From Silene conica (Eukaryota > Streptophyta > Magnoliopsida > Caryophyllales > Caryophyllaceae), in the NCBI GenBank assembly GCA_029255685.2, contig CM055319.2, positions 13,960,247 to 14,024,246 on the forward strand: a DNA stretch of 64,000 nt. The letters are read 5' to 3'. The notes under the pieces are model-generated. The model saw only the letters and a program-made list of their open reading frames with translations. It did no database searches and was not told the origin of the DNA. This document shows, piece by piece, positions 11,718 to 24,313 of this stretch. Numbering within the stretch: the first letter of the stretch is position 1; the number at the start of each line of letters is the position of its first letter. The position numbers and the translations under genes were made by a program.

Positions 11718-12762
11718 TGTTGGGGCTGGTGTCCTTTACAGTTAGTACAATGACTTATTAAATCTCTTAAAGGATCACAAGGGCATACTTCAGTATTATT
11801 ATCAGTTGATCCACGTTTATCAATAACGGTTGGCTTGCTAGATAAGTTTGGCGTTATTGTCATACGGATGGCGGTGATCAACTGGTCCCTATAAGTCACA
11901 CCAATAGGACACGCTTGAGAGATGTGAAGGTATGAAAATACAATCACATTTATGCCGAATACGACTAAACAGTTAGTCAGAGGTATTGACTATAAAATTA
12001 GTCAATGAGATGTTGAGATAATTATTTAATACGGATTAAATAATATTAGCTAATACGAATTACATGATTAATTCGTAAATTAAATATAAACGGTTATATT
12101 TGATTAAATGTATAAAATGGGAGCTTTGACGGATTAAATGTTTAATTCGTGTATTAATATAAGCAGTTATATTAATTAAGCTAATTATACAATATCGTCA
12201 TTTTCTTATCAGACCATTATTAATGTATCGACTGCACATTGTGACGAAGTAATACATTAGTATCTGATAACATGTATACGATTTATAATTGAAACCCGCG
12301 GATTACATTTTAGCAATTAGGGTCGAATCACGCATTAGAATAAGGTGAGAGTGGAAAGCCCACTCTCACCCTATGACTATTTCGGCCGAATAGGGTTACA
12401 AAAGGAGAGTAATTCTCCTTTTGTCAGACGACTGGAATTGATATTCTAAAAAAAACTAGGGTTTTGAGAGCATCCTTCTCCCAATGACCTAGATCTCACA
12501 TCAAAACTCACAAAAGCTCTCCCCATATTGCAAGGCAATTGGAAAGTATTTCTAGCACACGCGGCATCGTCTCATACGGATCTTGGGTGCAAGTTATAGG
12601 AGGGAATCTCTGTTGATTCCTGTTCTTAGGCCATTTTCGCGAGGACCTAAGCTTGTGCATCTATTCTTTTCGATTCATGTTTTTCATTTTATGACTATAT
12701 TCACATGTAAAATTTCGCTATAGTCCTATAATTTTAGGGTGAATATACGGAAATTCCCCACA
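11718..12762 (+). mobile_element. Solo LTR of a Copia element
   Basis: This is a single LTR beginning TGTTGGGGCTGGTGTCC and ending ATTCCCCACA, with the direct repeat GAGAA on each side (11713-11717 and 12763-12767). It is related along its length to the LTRs of the Copia element at 12966-21681 but lacks their 74-bp 5' extension. It interrupts the gag-protease junction of the host retroelement. Intra-element recombination after insertion is the usual origin of such solo LTRs. Confidence 0.9.
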
Positions 12763-12767
12763 GAGAA

Positions 12768-12965
12768 ATCCACGGGGCTCATGTACGTGGACTTAAGGTG
12801 AACGGGAGGAAGGCACGAGCGATGATCGACTCGGGAGCCACCCACAACCTAGTGACGAAAGAGAAAGCCAATCGACTGGGAATGGTTCTAACACTTCTAA
12901 GCGACGTTAACAGCCGCTTGAAGCCTGTTAATGGGATAACGAGACGTGTCAGAGTGGCTAAGAAG
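12768..12965 (+). pseudogene. Retrotransposon aspartic protease, first part
   Basis: The frame from about 12798 reads VNGRKARAMIDSGATHNLVT, with the D-S-G-A active-site signature of Gypsy proteases. A missing base just before (near 12795) puts the upstream part out of frame. The gene is cut at 12965 by the Copia insertion and resumes at 21687 in the same frame (AKK followed by IVIQVGEWAREL), so the two pieces were one gene before insertion. Confidence 0.8.
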
Positions 12966-14042
12966 TGTTGGAGCTTGTGTTCTCCACATGTAGTGTGATA
13001 ACGTCATTGAACATACCCTTGTACGGACAAGTGGGAGATTTTTGGGGCTGGTGTCCTTGACAATTAAGTACAATGAGTTATTAAATCTCTTTAAGGATCA
13101 CAAGGGCATACTTCTGTATTATTACCAGTTGATCCACGTTTATCAATAACGGTTGGCTTGCTAGATAAGTTTGACGTTATTGTCATACGGATGGCGGTGG
13201 TCAACTGGTCCCTATACGTCACACCTATAGGACACGTTTGAGAGATGTGAAGGTATGAAAATACAGTCACATTTATGCCGGATATGACTAAACAGTTAGT
13301 CAGAGGTATTGACTATTAAATTAGTCAATAAGATGTTGAGATTATTATTTAATACGGATTAAATAATTTTAGCTAATACGGATTACATGATTAATTCGTA
13401 AATTAAATATAAACGGTTATATTTAATTAAATATTGTATTCGCGTATTAATATAAACAGTTATATTAATTTGGGTAATTATACAATATCGTATTTTGTCA
13501 GACCATTATTAATATATCGACTGTATTAATATCTGATAACATGTTACGATTTATAATTAAAAATACCGCGAACAACTTAAAGCTAAATGGGTCGAATCAC
13601 GCATTGGAATAAGGTAAGAGTGGAAAGCCCACTCCTACCCGACATCCAATTTCGGCCGACCTAGAGACTACATAAGGAGAGTCCTTCTCCTTATGTCAGT
13701 GACTCTTGTTGCACTGATTAATATAATCTCAAGGTAAAATTAGGGTTTTGAGAGCTTTCTTCTCCCAAAAACCTCAGATCTCACATCTAAAACCTAAATA
13801 GCTCTCCCAATATTGCAAGGCAGTTGGAGAGGATTTCTAGCACACGCGGCCACGTCTCATTCTAAGTCTTGGGTGCAAGTTATAGGAGGGAATTTGTGTT
13901 AATTCCTGTTCTTAGGCCTTTTGCGCGAGGACTAAAGGTTGTACTTCTTTTCTTATCTTTTTAATCTTATGACCATATTCACGATTGTATTTTTCATTAT
14001 AATCCTGCAAGTTTAGGGCGAATACGCGTTTTATTCCCCACA
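12966..14042 (+). repeat. Left LTR of the Copia element
   Basis: The first 74 bp (12966-13039) are an extension absent from the related solo LTR. This extension ends in GGACAAGTGGGAGAT, a polypurine-tract-like phrase, after which the ordinary LTR start follows (here TTTTTGGGG, mutated from TGTTGGGG). Confidence 0.9.
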
Positions 14043-14043
14043 A

Positions 14044-14057
14044 GTGGTATCAGAGCC
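14044..14057 (+). promoter_or_regulatory. Copia primer-binding site (tRNA-iMet)
   Basis: GTGGTATCAGAGCC begins two bases after the LTR end, the usual position for initiator-tRNA priming. Confidence 0.85.
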
Positions 14058-14122
14058 TTAGGCCATGAAATTTTACAATTGTGTCTTTCATAAGTTTTAA
14101 AAATTTTAGAAAACCGTGCACT

Positions 14123-14445
14123 CTGCCTTGGCACTCGATCGAGTCTCTGTTGCACTCGATCGAGTGCCCTTGTACCAGGCCTCGTGTGTGTGCTTTTGTG
14201 TTGTAATCGATCTTGTTTTCGATTCTAATTCGCATATTGTTATTTAATCGATATTTTAGCAATATGTGGATCTTTTGTTGTTTTTATTTTTGATTTTCAT
14301 GTTTCATATCAAAAGATAAAAACTTGTTTAGATTTAAAGTGCAGCGTTTGCGTTTTAACGAGTCACTCGATCGAGCCCCTGCTGCACTCGATCGAGTGAC
14401 ACTGACACTCGATCGAGTGCCTCTGTTGCTCGGTCGAGTGCTCTT
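14123..14445 (+). repeat. CACTCGATCGAGTG palindrome repeats in the Copia leader
   Basis: At least six copies or near copies of ACTCGATCGAGT occur, in two clusters (about 14126-14170 and 14364-14445), within the untranslated leader between the primer site and gag. The same 10-bp core makes a separate array at 26975-27170 outside this element. Confidence 0.85.
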
Positions 14446-15786
14446 CTTTCAGGCTATCTTTTTCGAAAATAACTTGTTTTCTTATTTTCACATGGCTTAA
14501 AATAATATACTGTATACGGAAATAGTATATTATTTAGTGAAACGGTTCACCCTCGTTTGATACATATTGTTTTAAAACAGTTTAAAATAATGGATTATAT
14601 GTCTATTAAAATTGGTGATTAAAGCGGTATAGTCACATAATTTTAATCTTAAAAGGTGGTTTGGTAAAAATTTATTAATCATAATAACAGTATTATGTCA
14701 TGTATGAATTTTAATTTAGTTGATGCATTTTATTTATCGTCTTGTGAATGCCTTGAATGCTTTCAATAACGTATTTAATTTTTGCAAACGGTTGTAACTT
14801 AGTGTGGCCTTAGAAGATTGTGTTACCGTAATGATGGGACACAGTCTTGCTTGTAATTTTGAGATCTTGAATCTCCGTTTTGGGTTTTTGCCATGTAATT
14901 ACTTTTGTATTTAAATTAGAATGTATCTAGGACTACTTTTGTAATTTAAATTAGTAATTTTGTGAAGACCAAAGACAAGACGGAGACCGGATCTCACTCC
15001 CGCTGCAAGGACCAAGATGGAACATCAAGACAATCTTCTAGGGTCCAACGGTGGATTCCAAGTTGTTTTATGTTTATTTTGGTAGGATAGGCCACACTAG
15101 GACTTTTATTTACGTTTATTGCATTTATCTTTATGCTTTCATCGATAATAGCTTGCATCATATTCCGCCTAAAAACCAAACCACCTATATCATGCCTGAA
15201 AACTGACTCATGTAGAGGTCACGCGTTAGTTTTCTGTGACAATACAGATGTCACATGTCAATTGCAAAGCCATCACTTTATTTAATTCATTCACGCAAAT
15301 GCTAGTTTTTAGTTCACTTAAATATGGTTAAATAAAAGTTGATGGGGTCTTCCTCGTATAACCAAAAATTGAGATTAGTCTTTATAAATCAGCCTCCCAT
15401 GAATCCCTTCTTCGTCGGTAAGCATAATATGACCCCTTCTACGTCGGGTAAGTGGGAACAGATGATTTATTTTATCTCAACATCATGGTCACTCGATAAT
15501 ATCTAGTGACTGAGATGGACTAATAGATAGGATATACGGAAATCTATCGACCAAGAGTTCCAACGATTGGAATTAGCCAAACTGTGGGCTTATCAATATA
15601 CGGAAATTGAGTCTTGGGATCATTTATATAATTCTTGAGGGAGATCAATTATATAAATGCATGAGTCTACGAGTTTAAATTCAATTTAATATAGACTTAA
15701 ATCACAACAATAAGTTGCTTATATGGTTTTGTTTTATCTTCTTTTTCAGTGTAGAACACGTTCATTAAAACTGTTGTATAACTAAA

Positions 15787-18700
15787 ATGGCTGGTGAAGA
15801 CCCAATGCCAAGTGCCAAGCTAGCACGTCAATCCTGGCTAAAGGCCTTCATGGACTCCATGAATCAGTCAACTAGACTGAGGAATGATGGGTCAAACTTC
15901 TCTGACTGGGAGGCAGCACTACGGAATGCTGCCATTGCTGACGGAAAGCTTAAGTATTTAACTGAGCCCATTCCGGCACACCCAGGAACTGGAGCTAGAG
16001 CCAACGAAGTTCGCGCTCATAGCGACTTTGTCATGGAAGCAGGTGCGATAAAGAACGTACTCATCTATGCAATGGAATCAAATTTGCAAAGACGCTTCAT
16101 ATCCCATGGTGCAAACAAGATTTTCACCACGCTCTCTAACGAATTCTCCAAGGCTCCGAGAATCGTTTCTTATGAGCATACCTGTCGCTTCTTTGAGGCG
16201 AAACTCCAGAAGGGCCAAGCTGTTAGCCCACATATTCTCAACATGATTGAGAATATCGAGAAACTGGAGACCCTAAACTGCAAGATCAGTGAGAACATAA
16301 TCGTTGATCGTATGCTTCATTCGCTTCATGATGGGTTCGCCCTCTTTAGGGCCAACTACTACATGAACGACATGAAGAAGACTCCTCATGAGCTCCACTC
16401 CCTTCTCGTACAGACTGAGAAGGATCTAAAGTTAAGTGGGAGCATGAAGCAGGATGTTCTCATGATCGTCAGTAAGGGAAAGGGTAAAGGGAAGGCTAAA
16501 GCTCAGGGCGACCTAGCAGTAGGTAAGCCCAGGTTCAAGAAACCAGGATTTGTTAAGAGTGGGCCGGGTGAGTCGAGCAACTCACAGGGCAAGATAAAGA
16601 GCAAGGATACAAGCATGGAATGTCACCATTGCCACAAGACTGGGCATTGGAGGCGCTCATGCCCCGTGTATCGCGAGGACATTAAGGCAGGCCGCGTTAC
16701 TCCTGTTGGTATGTCTTCTTCTTCTTTTATTCACATGATTGAGATTAACCACGCAAGTTGCGGAACTTGGGTACTTGATACTGGTTGTGGTTCTCATCTA
16801 TGTAATCATGTGCAGGGCCTCCGAAACCAAGAACCCCTAATCAAGGGTGAGGTGGACCTGCGAGTCGGGAATGGAGCACGCGTTGCTGCAGTCTCGAAGG
16901 GAACATACGTGATCCAGCTTCCAAGTGGATTCGAGTTATTTTTATATAACTGTTATTATGTTCCTAGTTTGTCCAAAAACATTATTTCAATTTCTGCACT
17001 TGACAAACTCGGCTTTTCATTTGTAATAGAGAATAATAGCTGTATTTTCTCCTTACACAATATGATTTATGGCAAGGCAGTTTCCATGAATGGAATTTAT
17101 GTTTTAGATCAAACTACCGAGATATTACATGTGAATAACAAGAGATTAAAGGTAGGTGACAAAGATCAAACTTACCTATGGCATTGTCGTATGGGATACA
17201 TAAATGAGAAACGCGTAAAACAGCTCATACAGAATGGAGCTATATCGCCCTTTGATTTCGAATCATATGGCACGTGTGAATCATGTCTCATCGGCAAGAT
17301 GACTCGTATTTCCTTCAAAGGTGTTGGAATGCGCGCTGCCGACCTATTAGGACTCATACATACAGACGTATGTGGCCCTATGTCGATCAACGCACGAGAA
17401 GGCTATAGGTATTTCATCACTTTCACGGATGATTTGAGTAGATATGGCTATGTCTACTTGATGAAACATAAAAGTGAATCCTTTGACAAGTTCAAAGAAT
17501 ACCAGAATCGGGTACAGAACCAGCTAGGTAGAAAGATTAAAGCACTACGTTCGGATCGTGGTGGTGAGTATCTTTCACACGAGTTTGATCAACACCTTAA
17601 AGACTGTGGCATCGTGCTACAGTTGACTCCACCTGGAACACCACAATTAAATGGTGTGTCCGAACGGAGAAATCGAACTTTACTCGATATGGTTCGATCC
17701 ATGATGAGTCACACCGTTGTGCCTGATTCATTGTGGGGCTATACTCTTTTGTCGGCCGCTCTAATACTTAACCGAAGTCCGTCTAAAGCTGTTGACAAGA
17801 CTCCATACGAATTATGGAAGGGAACGGTCCCTAACTTGTCCTTTATTCGGGTTTGGGGCTGCGAGGCTTATGTCAAGTGGAGACACGAGGATAAGCTCGG
17901 CCCGCGATCGGTCAAGACATACTTTATAGGCTATCCAAAGGGAACTTTTGGTCATTACTTCTACTCGCCTACCGAACAACGTGTTTTTGTTGCGGCTAGT
18001 GCGACGTTCTTAGAGAAAGAATTTCTCGAGAACAAGTCGAGTAATAGAACCTTCGAGTTATCGGAGGTTCAAGAACCAACTACCGAGCAACCATTGGAGG
18101 AAACAGTTCCTTCAACCGAGGCTGCGGTAGATATTCCTGAGGAACCTAGGAGGTCGGGAAGAGTCTTTATTCCTCCGGACAGATACATTGGTATGGTCGA
18201 GGAACGTGATATAGATGACGTCTTACTCCTAGAGGGTAATGAACCCACAACCTATAAGGGTGCCATGACTAGTTCTGACTCAAAGCTATGGCTAGAAGCC
18301 ATGCAATCCGAGATGGACTCCATGTATGAGAACAACGTGTGGGATCTTGTGGACCTACCTGCAAAGGTACGTCCCCTTCAATGCAAATGGCTTTACAAAA
18401 TAAAGCATGCCGTGGAAGGACAACAAGATATCCACAAGGCAAGACTAGTTGCTAAAGGTTTCACTCAAGTGCCAGGATTGCACTATGATGAGATCTTTGC
18501 ACCCGTAGTCATGCTACGTTCCATTCGGATTATCTTAGCGATCGCCGCATTTCATGATTATGAAATATGGCAAATGGACGTTAAAACCGCCTTCTTAAAC
18601 GGTTATTTGGAGGAAGAGTTGTACATGGTACAACCCGAGGGTTTTATCGATCCAGCACATCCTAAGAAAGTTTGCAAGCTTAAGCGTTCCATCTATGGAC

Positions 18701-19816
18701 TTAAGCAAGCATCGCGGAGTTGGAATCATCGCTTCGACCAAGTGATAAAAGAGAATGGATTCATTCGATCAGTCGAGGAACCATGTCTCTATATCAAGTC
18801 GAGTGGGAGCAAGATTGTATTCCTAGTACTGTATGTCGACGACATACTCTTGATTGGGAATGACATACCTCTCTTATCTTCGGTTAAAGCATGGTTGAAA
18901 AACCATTTCCAGATGAAAGATCTGGGAGAGGCACAAAGAATTTTGGGCATCCGTATCTACAGGGATAGATCACGACGAATGTTGTCTCTCAGTCAGGAGT
19001 CTTATATAGAGAAGATTCTGGAGAGATTCAGCATGACGAACTCCAAGAAGGGGTTCCTTCCTATGACTCCTGGGCTTCACTTGAGCAAGACTCAAGAAGC
19101 TAAGTCTTTGGAAGAGAAAGAGCGCATGAGTCGGATTCCTTATGCTTCGGCAATAGGATCGATCATGTATGCCATGATATGCACACGTCCAGACGTTGCA
19201 TATGCATTGAGTATGACTAGTCGATTCCAAGCTCATCCAGGTGAACCACACTGGATGGCCGTGAAAAACATTCTTAAGTACCTACGGAGGACTAAAGAAT
19301 GGGGATTGACTTACGGAGGCGACTCGACGCTCTGCCACGGGTTACGCAGATGCTAGCTTCCAAACGGATCGAGATGACTCGAAATCTCAGTCTGGATTCG
19401 TTTTTACTCTTAATGGCGCTGCTGTCAGCTGGAAAAGTTCTAAACAGAGTGTTACAGCAGATTCTACGACTGAGTCCGAGTACTATGCCGCCTCGGAAGC
19501 AGCTAAGGAAGCAATATGGATGCGTCAATTCTTACAAGGACTCTCGGTAGTGCCTAGTTCGAATGACCCAATCACCGTTTATTGTGACAATAGCGGTGCC
19601 ATCTTCCAAGCTAAGGAGCATAAGTCTAGCAGCAAGGCTAGACATGTACAACGGAAAGCTCATCTAATCAGAGATTACGTGGAGCAAAAGGAGATATTCA
19701 TTGATAAGATCGCTACGGATGACAACATAGCTGATCCTCTCACAAAAGCATTACCACGTGATAAGCATGAAGGGCACATTCATTCCATGGGAATTGGATG
19801 TGTTCCTAAGTTGTAG
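15787..19816 (+). CDS. Copia gag-pol polyprotein, one frameshift in RNase H
   Basis: The frame opens at ATG 15787 and runs 1189 codons. In order it contains a UBN2-type gag (residues about 20-260), the zinc knuckle [14 protein letters not shown] (from 279), the protease site [10 protein letters not shown] (about 327), the integrase zinc region and core ([26 protein letters not shown]), and the reverse transcriptase with [11 protein letters not shown] and YVDD. The frame breaks near 19330. RNase H ([24 protein letters not shown]) continues in another frame to a stop at 19814-19816. The usual second histidine of the integrase HHCC finger is tyrosine here (WHCRMGYIN), one C-to-T step. The copy is therefore nearly intact but probably not autonomous. 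Confidence 0.9.
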
Positions 19817-20604
19817 TACTCTTTTATGAATTCATGTCATAATTCATTTTCTCGTGTACTCTATTCAACCTTATTGTTATGATATATAATGTTTTGTTTC
19901 TCATGTGGAATTGTACGCCAATTTTGAACACCACAAAGTGAACTGATTAACATTACATCGTTTTGGTCCTTGATTACCCACTTGAGCTGATAACTCAGGT
20001 AATCATTTTGTGACGTTGGTTGATGGTGGGTTCAACGAGCCATAAGTCACGCGGCTGACTGACCAATCACAAAGGCGAGTTATACGGATATCTCGTAGGA
20101 CACCCCGTGACAGCGTTATGGAGTCCTAAATGTTTTATAACATTGGGTGCCGGGTCGTGGATAGGACCTCCATAGTGTTCCTTAGAGTCGAGTCTTTTGA
20201 CTTTCAACTGTCTCTTGAGATTAAGGCAGATTTTGGGTAACTTTGGTTTCTTTCCCACGGTCACCGTAACAGGGGCCAAGAGGATTTTTTCTGGGTTATT
20301 TCATGCTGCGCGATATCGGCAGGATTCGAGTTGAGGGAAATATCCAAACCCTTATCAGGATTTTATCATTTCTCAGGGCCACTCGAGGAGTAGTAACTGA
20401 AATGCATGGCCATGCTCGAATACAGATTCGTTTTATCAGTTAAGTTACTCTCTAGTCGGGGAAACCACTCTTGATACTGATCGCTTGTGAGATACGACCT
20501 TTGCGAATGCGGATTTGCAAATTGTCTTACATTGAGTGGGAGAAATTTTAAAAGGATATGAGAATCGGTTATCGCACCTACACTTGTACGGACAAGTGGG
20601 AGTT
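19817..20604 (+). other. Copia 3' untranslated region and polypurine tract
   Basis: This is non-coding sequence between the pol stop and the right LTR. It ends with GGACAAGTGGGAGTT (20590-20604), the probable primer for plus-strand synthesis. Confidence 0.7.
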
Positions 20605-21681
20605 TGTTGGAGCTTGTGTCCTCCACATGTAGTGTGATAACGTCATTGAACATACCCTTGTACGGACAAGTGGGAGATTGTTGGGGCTGGTGTCCTTGAC
20701 AATTAAGTACAATGAGTTATTAAATCTCTTTAAGGATCACAAGGGCATACTTCTGTATTATTACCAGTTGATCCACGTTTATCAATAACGGTTGGCTTGC
20801 TAGATAAGTTTGACGTTATTGTCATACGGATGGCGGTGGTCAACTGGTCCCTATACGTCACACCTATAGGACACGTTTGAGAGATGTGAAGGTATGAAAA
20901 TACAGTCACATTTATGCCGGATATGACTAAACAGTTAGTCAGAGGTATTGACTATTAAATTAGTCAATAAGATGTTGAGATTATTATTTAATACGGATTA
21001 AATAATTTTAGCTAATACAGATTACATGATTAATTCGTAAATTAAATATAAACGGTTATATTTAATTAAATATTGTATTCGCGTATTAATATAAACAGTT
21101 ATATTAATTTGGGTAATTATACAATATCGTATTTTGTCAGACCATTATTAATATATCGACTGTATTAATATCTGATAACATGTTACGATTTATAATTAAA
21201 AATACCGCGAACAACTTAAAGCTAAATGGGTCGAATCACGCATTGGAATAAGGTAAGAGTGGAAAGCCCACTCCTACCCGACATCCAATTTCGGCCGACC
21301 TAGAGACTACATAAGGAGAGTCCTTCTCCTTATGTCAGTGACTCTTGTTGCACTGATTAATATAATCTCAAGGTAAAATTAGGGTTTTGAGAGCTTTCTT
21401 CTCCCAAAAACCTCAGATCTCACATCTAAAACCTAAATAGCTCTCCCAATATTGCAAGGCAGTTGGAGAGGATTTCTAGCACACGCGGCCACGTCTCATT
21501 CTAAGTCTTGGGTGCAAGTTATAGGAGGGAATTTGTGTTAATTCCTGTTCTTAGGCCTTTTGCGCGAGGACTAAAGGTTGTACTTCTTTTCTTATCTTTT
21601 TAATCTTATGACCATATTCACGATTGTATTTTTCATTATAATCCTGCAAGTTTAGGGCGAATACGCGTTTTATTCCCCACA
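20605..21681 (+). repeat. Right LTR of the Copia element
   Basis: It is 1077 bp, with the same 74-bp extension as the left LTR (20605-20678). Here the inner start TGTTGGGGCTGG is intact at 20679. A base pair change distinguishes it from the left LTR near 21019 (A against G). Confidence 0.9.
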
Positions 21682-21686
21682 AGAAG

Positions 21687-22435
21687 ATCGTGATTCAAGT
21701 AGGTGAGTGGGCGAGAGAGCTCGACTTCTCTACCTTTCTGTTGGATGACTTCAAGTTAGTACTCGGGATGCAGTTCTTTCAGAGAGCATCAGTGGTGTTG
21801 AAGCCAAGTGATGGATCAATGATATTGATGGGGTCTTTCGTAGTGAAGAGCGTTGAATCGGCAATGAGGGTGATACCAACGCCGAGGCGCGGAGGGCCAA
21901 CCGAGAGAGTGGCCAAAGGTTCAGCTGAACCAAAGGCGACCAAGACTCAGGCTAACTACATTGCTAAGTGGCTTGGGAGGAGGAACGAGAGTCTACCATC
22001 TCGAAAGGAGGTAGACAATGAGGGTCGCGAGACCCAAGTGAGAAGGCCTCGTACCATCGGGGGCCGCGTCGAAACTCTGATTCGACGTCCTTGAGAAGTC
22101 ACTTACCCTTGAACGCGGGTACTGAACTGGAGATGAACAGGGTGAAGGTCTGGTTGAGAAAGCATCGTGCACCGAGAACAGGGACTTTCAAGAATGACCC
22201 CGGGCGAGTGATAAATTTGGAGGATATGATGTTTGGAGGTCGCACCGTTAAGGAGTTACACTCTATCCTTAACAGGACGTGGAATCCGATCATGGTGTGG
22301 ACTGAAGACTATCTACGAGCCGGACTGGAGAGAAAGTCAAACCTCAACTTAGCATGGACGCCCACAGCTCACCAAGGATGTCTTACTAAAACTCCGTTCA
22401 AGATTTTTATGTTGCCGAGGGCGACAACCGATTAG
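21687..22435 (+). pseudogene. Retrotransposon protease, second part, and tail
   Basis: This is the continuation of the protease split by the Copia insertion. It reads IQVGEWARELDFSTFLLDDF and VLGMQFFQRA, the C-terminal half of a Gypsy aspartic protease. The frame ends at 22094, and a second frame (22091-22435) carries basic sequence to a stop just before the polypurine tract. No polymerase domain follows. The tail may be the decayed remainder of gag-protease or a spacer. Confidence 0.65.
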
Positions 22436-22449
22436 GTGGGGGGGGGGAA

Positions 22450-22941
22450 TGTAAGGATCCGCATATTTTAATTTAGCGGCAAATCTAGCCTCATAGCCAA
22501 TTATTTGCGCGCGGGGTCCTTTTACTTCGAGCCTTTAGATTTCCTATTTCGCTTTTGTATTTTCATTTCTTGGTTTTTGTATTATTTAATACTCCAAGAC
22601 TACTTCTTGCGTGTCGAATCTAGGAGTTTAGAAAACATATCGCTATTCTACACTTTCAATGTTCACTGCTACAAGATGAGAATTATCAAATTTGCCTCTA
22701 TGAGAGGTGATAGTCAATGAAATACCGTCATTAAGATTGTTTATGATTCTTATTGCTTTCAATAATCATATGTGCCGGACGTTGATAATCGTGACTAGGA
22801 TTCCCAACACACACCCCGAGACCCGAGATACGTGCTAGTGGGCGATCCTTCACTAGTACGAGACCCTTGTTGTTTGCATTCTTGCCTTAAAGTCGGGCAA
22901 GAGTGCGCACCATGATGCGGCAAAAGTACCGGACCGTGATA
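22450..22941 (+). repeat. Right LTR of the TR-GAG element
   Basis: It is 492 bp, starting TGTAAGGATCC right after the G-run and ending CCGTGATA, where the usual terminal CA has become TA. Confidence 0.85.
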
Positions 22942-22946
22942 CCTAG

Positions 22947-24100
22947 CTTAGTAGCTTTGGTTAAATATTTGTAACAAATCTCAGGAAAACTCGTTTTGAT
23001 TAACATCAGTCATTAAAATCACATTACCATTCATAAATTATGATGGTTATTAAGTTTTTAAGGAGGTTTGTACAAGTAAATTTTATTTACACAAAGAAAT
23101 CTGTCAAAAAAATTATCAACAAACATTTCCATACTGTTTACAACAAGCTTTGCTCCGTATTAAAAATATCTCTTATAAAAGAATGAATCGGATGGAGGGA
23201 ATGAAGGGAGTAATAAGTGGTCATGGAAAAAACACTTTAATGGAGTAAACGAGAAGAATATAGCTAGGGATCGAAATGAAAAATAGACTAAGGAATAATT
23301 TGGAGAAAAGACAGAATGAGATGCTAATTTAATAAGGGTGTTGCGTGCTCCATGCTTTTATCTTCATTGCCCAAAATGTTGAGGTCTAGTGCAAATACAT
23401 GTAGAGCACCATGTGTTAGACGGACCTGCGAGTTATACATATAATTAAGAAAAACAAATTGTTGATACCAAACAGACTTACATGTACACTCTCAGTGGCG
23501 AGAGCCAAAGGGATCGCACTTTGGGGTTAGCCAAGAGCAACTTATCCACGAGATGGGCAGGGTGACTAAGTTACTCGCGGTCAGAATGAACACCAATTGC
23601 CAACGTCATCATTCATCAATCAACGAGATCCGGTCACTGGACGACAAAAAAACAATACTCTTCAAATTCATTAATAGCCATCTGTGATATAAACTGGAGT
23701 ATTACGTACTTGCAATATTCAAGCTAGAACAAGTGAACAACTCCTTAGATGTATTCTTAGGCTCTTAGCTCCTTACTTCTTTGGCATTGCCGCATTGTGA
23801 ACTGGGAAGGTGATACCTGAGAGGCTGAGACACTTCTGTAAGTCATTCATCCAGCACCAACCAAGGAAGAATTAAGCCTAAAAGACCTATACAACAGTGG
23901 AGCCTTAAAAATCAGTCATTTGGGTCGACTGTCTACCCAAGTGCTGATCTAATATCCAGCAAAAACCGATGTGCATGGATCACCCTCCAATTTAGTCATG
24001 GATAGGATGACGGAACTAGCACAAATCCTTCCCCAGCATTAACATTACTACATTTCCAAGAAATCCTACCAGATACTTACTCAACTGTGGATGGAAATGT
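22947..24100. other. Intergenic, nothing recognised
   Basis: No ORF or transposon ends were recognised between the Gypsy target duplication and the 3' end of EBP2. The stretch 23500-23650 is locally richer in GC but gave no match I could name. Confidence 0.5.
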
Positions 24101-24313
24101 CAGTACAAAACTACAAATTCAAATGAAACCATATTGTATTGAATGAAATAAGCAGTTCAGAGTTGAGATGTCAAAACATAAATAGCACAACAACTAATTC
24201 CTCTTCTAAAAACGGACATGTAATAGTAATGAAGTGCTCCAAAATTGTTACTGATGCAACACCTGAGACAATGATCTGAAATTCTGCAACAGAGCAGATC
24301 GAAGGCAAAAAAA

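Larger units (their letters stand above)
12966..21681 (+). mobile_element. Complete Ty1/Copia LTR retrotransposon
   Basis: Two LTRs of equal length (1077 bp; 12966-14042 and 20605-21681) begin TGTTGGAGCTTGTG and end TTCCCCACA. The target duplication AGAAG lies at 12961-12965 and 21682-21686. Only about three differences were noticed between the LTRs, so the insertion is young. The interior holds a tRNA-iMet primer site, a 1.7-kb leader with CTCGATCGAG repeats, a single gag-pol frame and a polypurine tract. It sits inside the protease gene of the older Gypsy-type element. Confidence 0.95.
9845..22941 (+). mobile_element. Gypsy-type TR-GAG retroelement (gag and protease only), carrying two nested insertions
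   Basis: The LTRs at 9845-10394 and 22450-22941 begin TGTAAGGATCCGCATATTTTA. The insertion is flanked by a perfect 5-bp duplication CCTAG (9840-9844 and 22942-22946). After the left LTR comes TTTGGTATCAGAGCCCGG, a primer-binding site for initiator methionine tRNA. Before the right LTR is a G-run polypurine tract (22436-22447). Removing the solo LTR and the Copia element leaves about 3.3 kb, which codes for gag and an aspartic protease and then goes straight to the 3' LTR. No RT, RNase H or integrase is present, so it matches the terminal-repeat-with-GAG class. The LTRs differ by several indels, so it is older than its guests. Confidence 0.85.
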
